Assembly (NCBI RefSeq): GCF_010731695.1 | Contig: NZ_AP022586.1 | Location: 4,402,001-4,466,000 of the forward strand | Source of the DNA: Mycolicibacterium litorale | GTDB lineage: Bacteria > Actinomycetota > Actinomycetes > Mycobacteriales > Mycobacteriaceae | Reading direction: 5' to 3' | Length of the DNA: 64,000 nt | Shown: in pieces, positions 42,198 through 49,234 of the stretch | Layout: each line of letters opens with the position of its first letter | How positions within the stretch are numbered: position 1 is the first letter of the stretch | The notes under the pieces: generated by a model | What the model was told of the DNA's origin: nothing | The model's input: only the letters and a program-made list of their open reading frames with translations | The model's database searches: none | Program-made: the position numbers and the translations under genes

Positions 42198-43157
42198 TCA
42201 GAACGCTGTGGACAGCAGGTCCAGGAGTGCCGCGTTGACTTCGTCGGGTCGTTCCTGCTGAATCCAGTGTCCGGCGCCGGCGATGATGATCTCGCGGTAA
42301 GGGCCGGTGACGACCTCGCCGTGGCGGTCGGTGCGGGTGAACGACAGCACGGGATCATCGCCGCCGGCGATGAACAGTGCGGGAACGGTGATCGTGGATG
42401 CGGGCGGGGCTGCCGTCAGCTCCCAGTTCCGGTCGAAGTTGCGATACCAGTTCAACGCGCCGGTGAATCCGGTGCGACTGAATTCGCTGATGTAATAGTC
42501 GAGTTCGTGGCGCTTCAGCCAGTGTGGAAGTTCTGCAGGCTCGGGCAGGCGATCGACATAGCTTTGCGGGCCAGGCCTTTGCATGTCGGCGAGCTGCTGG
42601 CGGTCGACGCGTGGAGCGGCGATAATACGTCGGATCGTCGTGGCCGGGTCGCGGCCCAAATCAAGGTCGGCGATCCCGGGCTCCTGAAAGTACAGGATGT
42701 AGAAGAAGTTGTCGCCCACGGCTTCACGCCAGATCTTGGTGGGGGGCCTGCGTGACCGGGGCACCGGCGGTCCGCTCAACCCGGCCACTCCGGCGACGCG
42801 GCGCGGATGCAGCAAGGGCAACGCCCAGGTGACGATCGAACCCCAGTCATGGCCGACGAAGACTGCCTGCTCGGCGCCGACGTCGTCGAGCAGGCCCACA
42901 AGATCAGCGGTCAGATGGTCGATCGAGTAGGCGTCGATCGCAGCCGGACGGGAGGAGCCGCCGTAGCCCCGCTGATCGGGAGCGAGTACCCGGTATCCAC
43001 CCGCGGCGAGCACGGGAATCTGGTGGCGCCATGAGAACGCCAGTTCGGGGAATCCGTGGGCCAGCACCACGACTGGGTCACCGGGTTCACCGCAGTCGAG
43101 TGTGCGTAGTCGCACACCGTTGGTCGCGATAACCCGCTCGGAGATCTCGGGTGCCAT
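42198..43157 (-). CDS. Epoxide hydrolase (alpha/beta fold)
   Basis: 319 residues, ATG at 43157. It has HGFPELAFSWRHQIP (oxyanion HGFPE motif), APDQRGYGGSSRP, the nucleophile GHDWGS with Asp, a lid containing Tyr residues (RTGFTGALNWYRNFDRNWEL, the proton-donor Tyr region) and GAGHWIQQERP with the catalytic His. This is the full signature of EphA/EphB-type mycobacterial epoxide hydrolases, which open epoxides to diols in lipid metabolism or detoxification. It lies 60 bp upstream of the LLM gene's stop on the same strand; no operon partner is certain. Confidence 0.9.
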   Translation of the reverse strand: MAPEISERVIATNGVRLRTLDCGEPGDPVVVLAHGFPELAFSWRHQIPVLAAGGYRVLAPDQRGYGGSSRPAAIDAYSIDHLTADLVGLLDDVGAEQAVFVGHDWGSIVTWALPLLHPRRVAGVAGLSGPPVPRSRRPPTKIWREAVGDNFFYILYFQEPGIADLDLGRDPATTIRRIIAAPRVDRQQLADMQRPGPQSYVDRLPEPAELPHWLKRHELDYYISEFSRTGFTGALNWYRNFDRNWELTAAPPASTITVPALFIAGGDDPVLSFTRTDRHGEVVTGPYREIIIAGAGHWIQQERPDEVNAALLDLLSTAF

Positions 43158-43217
43158 CGTCGTACTGAATCACAATGCGGCCACTCGCTCACGAATTCGC
43201 GTGTATCCAACCCCCAG

Positions 43218-44117
43218 TCAGAGTGGCAATACGGAGGCCAGTTCGCGCAGCGCCGGCCGCGGGTCCGTGGTCGGCCGATCGCCGAGGATCTGGACGACGA
43301 CGTGATCGGCGCCCGCGTCGAGGTGCGCGGTGACCGACGCGGCGGCCTGCTCGGGGCTTCCCATCGCGACCAGCGCGCGGGCCAACCGGTCAGATCCGCC
43401 GGGCACCAGGTCGGACTCGTCGAAACCCTGTCGCAGCCACGAGTTTCGATAGTTCTGCAGCGGCACATAGAACCCGATGTGGGTGTGCGCGCGCCGGAGC
43501 TGATCCTCGGCGTCACCGCCGATTGCCACGGCCTGCTCGGAGATGACCCATTTGTCCGGTCCCAGGATCGCCCGCGTCGCTGCGGTCTGTTCGGGTGTGA
43601 CCAGATAGGGGTGGGCGCCGTCGGCGAGCTCACCGGACAGTTCGATCATGTTGGGGCCGAGGGCGGCCAGGACGCGGGCGGGCCGGGCGCCTTCTTCGAT
43701 CTCCGGGGGCAGGGCGTTCATCCGATCCAGGTAGGTGCGCATCGTCGCGAGCGGCTTGCCGTAGGTGCCCTTCATGTTCTCCTCCACGAAGGGGGCATGG
43801 CTGACGCCGAGACCGAGCACGAACCGCCCGGGATACAGCGCCGCCAGGGTGCGGGCGCCGCCTTCTGCGGGTGTCGGGATTCGGAAGTGGATGTTGGCGA
43901 TGCCGGTGCCGACGACGAGGCGGTCGGTGGCAGCCAGGAAGGCCGCGGACTCGACGAGCGCGTCCTTGCCACCGCCTTCGGGCATGAAGAGCGATCCGAA
44001 GCCCAGCGCTTCGATCTCGCGAGTGATGCCTTGCGCCTCGCGAATCGGCCAGGGTTCGCTGTTCCACCAGACACCGACACGACTCGGGAAGTCAACGGCG
44101 GCAGTCTTGTTCGTCAG
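43218..44117 (-). CDS. LLM-class F420-dependent oxidoreductase with no standard start codon
   Basis: About 299 residues. LLM features are FLAATDRLVVGTGIANIHFR, LYPGRFVLGLGVSHAPFVEENMKGTYGKPLATMRTYL and ADHVVVQILGDRPTTDPRPALREL, as in the TIGR03620 group. Family similarity continues upstream of the first ATG (43985, MPEGGG): the frame encodes RVGVWWNSEPWPIREAQ and LGFGSLF, which are the expected first strand and helix. Between the stop at 44151 and that ATG there is no ATG, GTG or TTG; a CTG at 44117 (LTNKTAAV) is the best candidate. Either a CTG start is used or the start codon was lost. It directly follows the MarR gene in the same frame. Confidence 0.78.
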   Translation of the reverse strand: MTNKTAAVDFPSRVGVWWNSEPWPIREAQGITREIEALGFGSLFMPEGGGKDALVESAAFLAATDRLVVGTGIANIHFRIPTPAEGGARTLAALYPGRFVLGLGVSHAPFVEENMKGTYGKPLATMRTYLDRMNALPPEIEEGARPARVLAALGPNMIELSGELADGAHPYLVTPEQTAATRAILGPDKWVISEQAVAIGGDAEDQLRRAHTHIGFYVPLQNYRNSWLRQGFDESDLVPGGSDRLARALVAMGSPEQAAASVTAHLDAGADHVVVQILGDRPTTDPRPALRELASVLPL

Positions 44118-44150
44118 AGGTACTACTTTCGTGAGCAGGTCGAGCGGAGA

Positions 44151-44618
44151 TCAATCGACGACCGGGTGTGCGAGCCCGTCGAGCGTCTGCCGGAGGTCAT
44201 CGATGCCCTCCCAGGTCAATTGGCAGGCCGACTTGATCTTCGCGTTGACACCGCGAATCTCGGGTTCCATGGCGCGTGCTCGAGCGGTGACGTCGACCAA
44301 CACGCGGCGTTCGTCGGAGGGGTCCCGTACGCGCGTGACCATCCCGGCGGCCTCCAGGCGTTTGACCAAAGGCGTGATGGTGCCGGTGTCCATGTCGAGC
44401 CGGGCCCCGAGCGCGCCAACCGTCTGGGGCGCGTTGTCGAGGAGGGCCAGCATTGCCAGGTACTGCGGAAACGTCAGACCCAGCGGTTCCAGAAAGGGTT
44501 TGTGCAGCCGGACCACCCGGTTGGCGGCCCCGTACAGCGCGAAGGACAGGGCTTGGCCCAACTGGTCCCGACAGGCCGACGTCGGTTCCGTGGACTTTCC
44601 CCTTGACTGCGATTCCAT
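44151..44618 (-). CDS. MarR/OhrR-like regulator with Ser at the peroxidatic Cys position
   Basis: 155 residues. The core YGAANRVVRLHKPFLEPLGLTFPQYLAMLALLDNAPQTVGALGARLDMDTGTITPLVKRLEAAGMVTRVRDPSDERRVLVDVT is OhrR-type. OhrR proteins sense organic peroxides through a Cys in QLCFALY; here that element is ALSFALY (S25), while the only nearby Cys is C16. One-Cys sensing by the usual route is therefore unlikely. The gene is divergent from the nitroreductase, with a dyad GCTA-gacaa-TAGC (44624-44636) just upstream of its ATG. It is followed by the LLM gene after 33 bases. Confidence 0.85.
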   Translation of the reverse strand: MESQSRGKSTEPTSACRDQLGQALSFALYGAANRVVRLHKPFLEPLGLTFPQYLAMLALLDNAPQTVGALGARLDMDTGTITPLVKRLEAAGMVTRVRDPSDERRVLVDVTARARAMEPEIRGVNAKIKSACQLTWEGIDDLRQTLDGLAHPVVD

Positions 44619-44623
44619 AGTAC

Positions 44624-44636
44624 GCTAGACAATAGC
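44624..44636. promoter_or_regulatory. Short dyad in the marR-nitroreductase divergent promoter
   Basis: GCTA GACAA TAGC, a perfect 4-bp-arm dyad 5 bases upstream of the MarR start. Possible operator; the arms are short, so confidence is low. Confidence 0.3.
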
Positions 44637-44704
44637 ACGCGAGAGGCTGCTGTGCCAGTGCCGACGCGGCGCCTCTCCCGCACCAGCCAGAGCGAGAAAC
44701 ATTG

Positions 44705-45400
44705 ATGACGACGTCCACCACCCCACTGGTCGACCTGCTGCGGTCGCGGTACTCCGTGCGGAAATTCCTTCCCACCCCGATGTCGGCCGCCGACATCCGC
44801 GGCGTGCTCGAAGACGCCCAGACATCACCGTCGAACAGCAACACCCAGCCGTGGGCCGTGCACGTGGTGTCGGGCGCGGCACGGGACGCGATCAGCGGGG
44901 GGATGCTCCGGGCCCATGAGGAAGGACGAACGTCCTCGGACTTCACGTTCGGTTACGGAGACGGCCTCTACGCCTCACGCGCACAGCACCACGGCGCAAC
45001 GCTTTACGAGGCCCTGGGTGTGGCCCGATCCGACGTCGAGGGAAGGAATGACGTCGTCCGCGACAACCTGCGCTTCTACGGCGCGCCGCACGCAGCCTTC
45101 CTCTTCATGCCGTTGCTCGGTGACGGGGTACGCACCGCCGGCGACATCGGCATGTACGCGCAGACCTTCCTGCTGTCACTGACCGCGCGGGGCTTTCACG
45201 GCATACCGCAGACGATTCTCGGCATGTACGCCGATGTCGTCCGCGAGGTTCTCGGCGTACCCGAGGAGTTGAAGCTGCTGTTCGGGATCTCATTCGGCAC
45301 GGCCGATCCCGCCGCCAAGGTGAACGAGCTTCGTATGCACCGACTTCCGATGGAGCAGAGCGTCGTGTTCCACGATGAGCCGGCCTGGGGTCGAGGCTGA
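44705..45400 (+). CDS. Nitroreductase-family flavoprotein
   Basis: 231 residues from ATG 44705. LRSRYSVRKFLPTPMSAADIRGVLEDAQTSPSNSNTQPW is the FMN-binding start of the nitroreductase fold. GDIGMYAQTFLLSLTARGFHGIPQTILGMYADVVREVLGVPEELKLLFGISFGTAD carries the second FMN region. It reduces nitro compounds or quinones with NAD(P)H; the natural substrate is unknown. It is divergent from the MarR/OhrR-like gene, which most likely regulates it. Confidence 0.9.
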   Translation: MTTSTTPLVDLLRSRYSVRKFLPTPMSAADIRGVLEDAQTSPSNSNTQPWAVHVVSGAARDAISGGMLRAHEEGRTSSDFTFGYGDGLYASRAQHHGATLYEALGVARSDVEGRNDVVRDNLRFYGAPHAAFLFMPLLGDGVRTAGDIGMYAQTFLLSLTARGFHGIPQTILGMYADVVREVLGVPEELKLLFGISFGTADPAAKVNELRMHRLPMEQSVVFHDEPAWGRG

Positions 45401-45431
45401 ACTGCTCTGAATGCGACCGACCGCCCGGGCG

Positions 45432-45965
45432 CTACAGCATCGATTTCAAGACCAGGACGGCGACCGCGGACACGATGCCTGTCGCGATGCTGGCCACCGC
45501 CCACGACGCGCCTTGTCGCTGCCACGGCCGGCCATGGTCCAGTGCCAGTGCGCCGGCGCCGGTGCAGGCGATGACCGCGCCGGCGGTCGCGTAGAGCAAG
45601 GCTGGTTGATATCCGGCCGGGCCGAACAGCCCGCCCGACCAGGTAGCGGTGATGGCATTGAGCATCACACCGACGACGATGGCGCCGGCCAACGGCGTGA
45701 ACAAGCCCAGCAGCAGCAAGAGCCCGCCCACCACCTCGAGCAGTCCGGCGACGGCAGCGAAGAAAACGCCTGGGCTGTAGCCGATCTGCTCGAACACGGC
45801 GCCCGTCTCGGTCAGGCCTTGACCGCCGAACCACCCGAAGAGCTTCTGCAGGCCTGCGGCAGCCAGCAGTGCGCCGAACACGACGCGGAGGAGCAACAGT
45901 CCGACGTCCCCGGCGCCGACACGGCCGGAGGTATCCGTAGTCAGTTGTGAGTCAGTGATGTTCAT
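45432..45965 (-). CDS. DoxX-family membrane protein
   Basis: 177 residues with four hydrophobic segments. LLLLRVVFGALLAAAGLQKLFGWFGGQGL and YSPGVFFAAVAGLLEVVGGLLLLLGLFTPLAGAIVVGVMLNAI are the DoxX signature, followed by a short-chain C-terminal helix pair. In mycobacteria a DoxX protein takes part in a membrane oxidoreductase complex with SodA and SseA linked to thiol and radical stress; whether this paralogue does so is unknown. A MerR-type dyad in its promoter suggests redox control. Confidence 0.88.
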   Translation of the reverse strand: MNITDSQLTTDTSGRVGAGDVGLLLLRVVFGALLAAAGLQKLFGWFGGQGLTETGAVFEQIGYSPGVFFAAVAGLLEVVGGLLLLLGLFTPLAGAIVVGVMLNAITATWSGGLFGPAGYQPALLYATAGAVIACTGAGALALDHGRPWQRQGASWAVASIATGIVSAVAVLVLKSML

Positions 45966-46472
45966 GACATGAAACGGTAGAACCTGAACAAAACTTCAGG
46001 TCAAGGGTTTCGGGTCGGCATTGCGCACCCTGGTCGACCGTCCGGCCGGCGTGCGGGCGGCAACGCATATCCAGTCAGACGAATGGTGTGACGTTCCATA
46101 CACATTGGTCGCTCAACTGTTGGCGGTCCACCTCGTCTACCACGCGTTTTGTCAAATCGTTTGATCGTTTACTAAAGTCGGCGGCTAACTCTGACAGGGC
46201 AGTGACCCCAGAACAACGCAATGTAGGCCACATTCCGCCAGACAGTGGCAGTAGTCGTTCCGGGTGATGTATCGGCGCCGCGTCCACCGCGCGTCGCTCC
46301 CGCTGTCCTGCGTGTAGCAATAGCCCTCTGCTGGCCTGCATCTGGTCGTGTCGGCAGTCAGTCGCTGTCTACCAATCAGAGTCCAACGCCGTCTCTCGAG
46401 CGCCTGAGAGGCGGGTTGGCGGGGAGGGGAGCCCTGTACGGGGGAGCTCACACCTCCACAGAAGAAAGAACC
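45966..46472. other. 507-bp intergenic region with promoter-like sites and a long leader
   Basis: It contains the DoxX promoter dyad (45982-46001). An AT-rich patch follows with the perfect dyad TCAAA-TCG-TTTGA (46152-46164), the repeated ATCGTTT and a TAAAGT -10-like hexamer (about 46172). About 290 bases then precede the secreted lysozyme-like gene, which would have a long 5' leader. I could not match this leader to a known riboswitch. Confidence 0.45.
45982..46001 (-). promoter_or_regulatory. MerR-type operator/promoter of doxX
   Basis: ACCTGAA-caaaac-TTCAGGT, a perfect 7-bp-arm dyad. On the minus strand it overlaps a -35-like TTGACC (46004-45999) and is followed by TACCGT about 19 bases further on. 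A long spacer occupied by ACCTnAA/TTnAGGT is characteristic of redox-type MerR regulators. No MerR gene adjoins it. Confidence 0.6.
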
Positions 46473-47192
46473 ATGCCGAAGCTCGACCGATTGACGAAGT
46501 TCGCAGATCAGAACCAAGTAAAGACGCTCATCACCGCTGTTCTCATCACTGCCGGTGCCGGGGGCGCTGCTCTCGGCGTTTCACCGGACCACACGCCTAC
46601 AGCCGCCCCGGTTGCGCAGCCGGCGGTCGACGATGCGGCACCTGTCCGCGCCGGGACTGCCCCCACGGCCCCCGCGCCGGTGATCGCGCCCGCCCCCGTC
46701 GCCCCTCAGCCGGTGCTCGTGTCCAAAGATTCCGGCCCGCAGGACATCGTCAAGGCCATCGTGAGCCAGGGCCAGGCCGCCGGGCTGCCCGCAGACCAGA
46801 TCCAGACCGTCATCGCCACCGCGAAGATCGAATCGGCCTTCCGCCCGGCGGTGTCCGGAGGTGTGCAGCCCTACGGCGGCCCGGGGACCGCTGCCGATGA
46901 GGTCTTCGGCCTGTTCCAGGAGAAAGCCAGCTTCGGCACCGTCGCCGAACGCCAAGACCCCAATAAGGCGATTGCCCGATTCATCGTCCGGTTCACCGAG
47001 GCGTTCAGGAAGTACGGCATCACTGGCGACACCGTGCAGGCGGCTACGCTCGCGCAGAACCCGCAACTGCTCAAGACCAGGCGCGGGGTCGGAACCGGCT
47101 ACTACAACACCGTCAAGGCCGCGATGCGAGAGGCCAATGACCTCTACAACCAGGCGGCCGCACCCCCGCCGCCGCAAACAGTCCTCCGCTAG
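46473..47192 (+). CDS. Secreted lysozyme-like (transglycosylase-type) protein
   Basis: 239 residues from ATG 46473 with a purine-rich ribosome-binding site (GAAGAAAG). A hydrophobic segment at about 18-36 acts as signal or anchor. A Pro/Ala/Val-rich linker follows to about 85. The folded domain (about 86-225) has DIVKAIVSQGQAAGLPADQIQTVIATAKIESAFRPAV, with E120 in the position of a soluble lytic transglycosylase catalytic Glu, then VFGLFQEKASFGT and a helical end. It probably cleaves or binds peptidoglycan; activity is inferred. The next secreted gene begins 117 bp downstream on the same strand. Confidence 0.75.
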   Translation: MPKLDRLTKFADQNQVKTLITAVLITAGAGGAALGVSPDHTPTAAPVAQPAVDDAAPVRAGTAPTAPAPVIAPAPVAPQPVLVSKDSGPQDIVKAIVSQGQAAGLPADQIQTVIATAKIESAFRPAVSGGVQPYGGPGTAADEVFGLFQEKASFGTVAERQDPNKAIARFIVRFTEAFRKYGITGDTVQAATLAQNPQLLKTRRGVGTGYYNTVKAAMREANDLYNQAAAPPPPQTVLR

Positions 47193-47308
47193 CTGGACTG
47201 CGAGGGCACCGCACGTCACCACGGAGGAGTGGACATCGCCGGTGTCAATTCGTAGCCTTGCCCGGGACACCGACAGCCGGGCCGAGAGCGGTCCTCGAGC
47301 GAAGGACC

Positions 47309-48391
47309 GTGACAATCCGCGTGACCGGGGTGCGCCACCTACTTCGGCGAACGGTGTGCGGTGTCGCGACCACGGCCTTCGTGCTGACCATCTCGCTGGG
47401 CGACGTCAAGGCGGACCCGGCAGCTGACGCGTTGTCCGAGCTCAACGAGTTGTCCCGGCAGGCCGTGCAGAGCCGCGAGGCCGTCACGGCGGCCCAGCGT
47501 GATGCCGACGCCAAACTGGCTGCGCAGGCCGCGGCGGTCGACCGCCACCGCGCCGACCTGGCGGCACTGCAGGCCGCGAACTCTCAGCTGGCGCCTTCTC
47601 AGGACGCTGTCGACAGGATCGCGGCGATGCACTACATGAGTGGTCGTGACGGTCAGTTCGCGGCGGTGCTGACTGCGACCTCCCCCCAACAGCTGATCGA
47701 CCAGCTGTCGCTGCAGCGGACGGTCGGCGCAGGCATTGCCGACCAGTTGGCGACCTTCCACGCAGCACGGGAGCGCGCGGCCGCCGCCGCGCAGGCGTCA
47801 GAGAGATCGGCCGACGACGCCGTCGCCGCGGCGGAGTCGGCCGCCGCGGTGCGCGCAGAACTGCAAGCCAAATTGAGCGAGTTGCTGCGTCAGATCGCCG
47901 CTGCGGAGGCGCAGTACGCGGCTTTGTCACCGCAGCAGCAGGCGGTGGTCAACACGCAGCCGGCCATCGCCGCGATGCCCGGCCTGCCGCCCGGCGACGT
48001 GGCGCCGCCGCCGGCCGTCGCCATACCGGAGATCGCCGAGGCGTTGCCTGTCGGCGTCGCATCAGAAGCCGGCTTACAGCCCAACGCCGTCCTGGCCGCG
48101 AGGGCCGTGAGCCGACAGTTCCCCCAGATCGCCGACATCGACGGAGTCCGGCCGGACTCGAAGCCGTGGCATCCCAGCGGCCTGGCGATCGACATCATGA
48201 TCCCCAACCCGGAAAGCCCCGAGGGCATCGCGCTCGGGGATCAGATCCTCGCGTTCGCGATGAGCAATGCGGGCCGGTTCGGGCTACAGGACGTGATCTG
48301 GCGCGGCACCTATTACACGCCGGCCGGTCCGCAGGCATCGGGATACGGCCATTACGACCACGTGCACATCACGGTGACGCCACGCCGCTGA
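47309..48391 (+). CDS. Secreted coiled-coil protein with M15-peptidase-like C-terminal domain
   Basis: 360 residues from GTG 47309 (GAAGGA upstream). A signal peptide (about 1-33) is followed by a long alpha-helical coiled coil (about 40-210; ELNELSRQAVQSREAVTAAQRDADAKLAAQ, then ELQAKLSELLRQIAAAEAQYAAL) like the RipA/PcsB regulatory helices. The C-terminal domain (about 265-360) has HPSGLAIDIMIPNPES and GHYDHVHITV, matching the metal-ligand pattern HxxGxAxD...HxDHxH of M15-type D-Ala-D-Ala peptidases. It probably acts on the cell wall. It is convergent with the DUF1906 gene. Confidence 0.78.
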   Translation: MTIRVTGVRHLLRRTVCGVATTAFVLTISLGDVKADPAADALSELNELSRQAVQSREAVTAAQRDADAKLAAQAAAVDRHRADLAALQAANSQLAPSQDAVDRIAAMHYMSGRDGQFAAVLTATSPQQLIDQLSLQRTVGAGIADQLATFHAARERAAAAAQASERSADDAVAAAESAAAVRAELQAKLSELLRQIAAAEAQYAALSPQQQAVVNTQPAIAAMPGLPPGDVAPPPAVAIPEIAEALPVGVASEAGLQPNAVLAARAVSRQFPQIADIDGVRPDSKPWHPSGLAIDIMIPNPESPEGIALGDQILAFAMSNAGRFGLQDVIWRGTYYTPAGPQASGYGHYDHVHITVTPRR

Positions 48392-48396
48392 CCGAT

Positions 48397-49164
48397 TCAA
48401 GGATGTAGGTTCCACTGGCCGCAATCCTGGGCCAGCACGTCGTTGACGTCGACGCGGATGCCGCCGACCACCGGTCCAGGATTCGAGGCGGTGTCGATGA
48501 TGCGCTGGTACAGCACTGCGGCGGGGTAGACCTGACCATTGGACCACGACCGGGTCTGCCAGGCCCACACCTTGCCGGGTGACCGCGACCTCCCGATGAC
48601 GCCGTCGGCCGCAGCCCACTGGCACGTCCTGATGCCCCCGTAGATCCCGGTGCGCTGCACGCCGATCACCGAATTGATTCCGCGAAACCACGGCAACGCA
48701 ACGGTATTCCATGTCTCACGGTCGATGTCGTCGTCGACGCTGAAGAAGATCGGGGCGCTCTGGCCGCCCCCGGCGGCGGTGTGCAGTTGCCACCCGGTGC
48801 GAGCGTCGGCAACGCCCCCGGCGTACCCGCGGGTGAAGTCCGACGGCGCCGTTCCGCCCGGCTTGCCGTACTGGTAGTTGCTGACGATCACCAAACCGGC
48901 GGCGGCCAGCGACCTCGCGTAGGGCAGGGTGATCGGCTTGGCGCCGAAGGACGAACCGGGCCGCGAGGTCGAGACGTAGTTGATCACCCCGGCGTGGCCG
49001 GCGGCCCGGATGTCCTGTGCCGGGATCTGGCGCATGGCGTAGTCGATCAGCGTGGGAGCGGCGGCCGCGGCCGCGGGGGTGCGGGAACCTGTCGCCGCAC
49101 CGAGCCCGGCCAGCGCCGACGCGCCGAGGGCGTAGCGCAGTGCGTCACGCCGGGATATCGACAC
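48397..49164 (-). CDS. Tat-exported DUF1906 glycoside-hydrolase-like protein
   Basis: 255 residues, GTG start. The N-terminus ISRRDALRYALGASALAGLGAATG is a twin-arginine signal. The mature domain (about 38-255) begins TLIDYAMRQIPAQDIRAAGHAGVINYVS and has PIFFSVDDDIDRETW, YGGIRTCQWAA and VYPAAVLYQRII, characteristic of DUF1906 TIM-barrel proteins related to GH25-like hydrolases. The DDD acidic cluster is at the expected catalytic end of the barrel. The function is unproven; a cell-wall role is likely from export and neighbours. It lies 70 bp beyond the end of the topoisomerase genes. Confidence 0.85.
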   Translation of the reverse strand: MSISRRDALRYALGASALAGLGAATGSRTPAAAAAAPTLIDYAMRQIPAQDIRAAGHAGVINYVSTSRPGSSFGAKPITLPYARSLAAAGLVIVSNYQYGKPGGTAPSDFTRGYAGGVADARTGWQLHTAAGGGQSAPIFFSVDDDIDRETWNTVALPWFRGINSVIGVQRTGIYGGIRTCQWAAADGVIGRSRSPGKVWAWQTRSWSNGQVYPAAVLYQRIIDTASNPGPVVGGIRVDVNDVLAQDCGQWNLHP

Positions 49165-49234
49165 CGGGCGATGTTAACAAAGTGGCGCTTGTGATTGACG
49201 TGACCTCTGCGTCGTGTCGGCTCGAAGCCGCGCC

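Noticed and set aside
46075..46341. 88-codon minus-strand frame in the doxX-lysozyme gap
   Set aside because: No ribosome-binding site, no recognisable domain, and composition consistent with non-coding DNA.
46180..46472. Riboswitch (for example c-di-AMP type) in the long leader of the lysozyme-like gene
   Set aside because: Such leaders precede wall hydrolases in actinobacteria, but I could not find the conserved core elements here.
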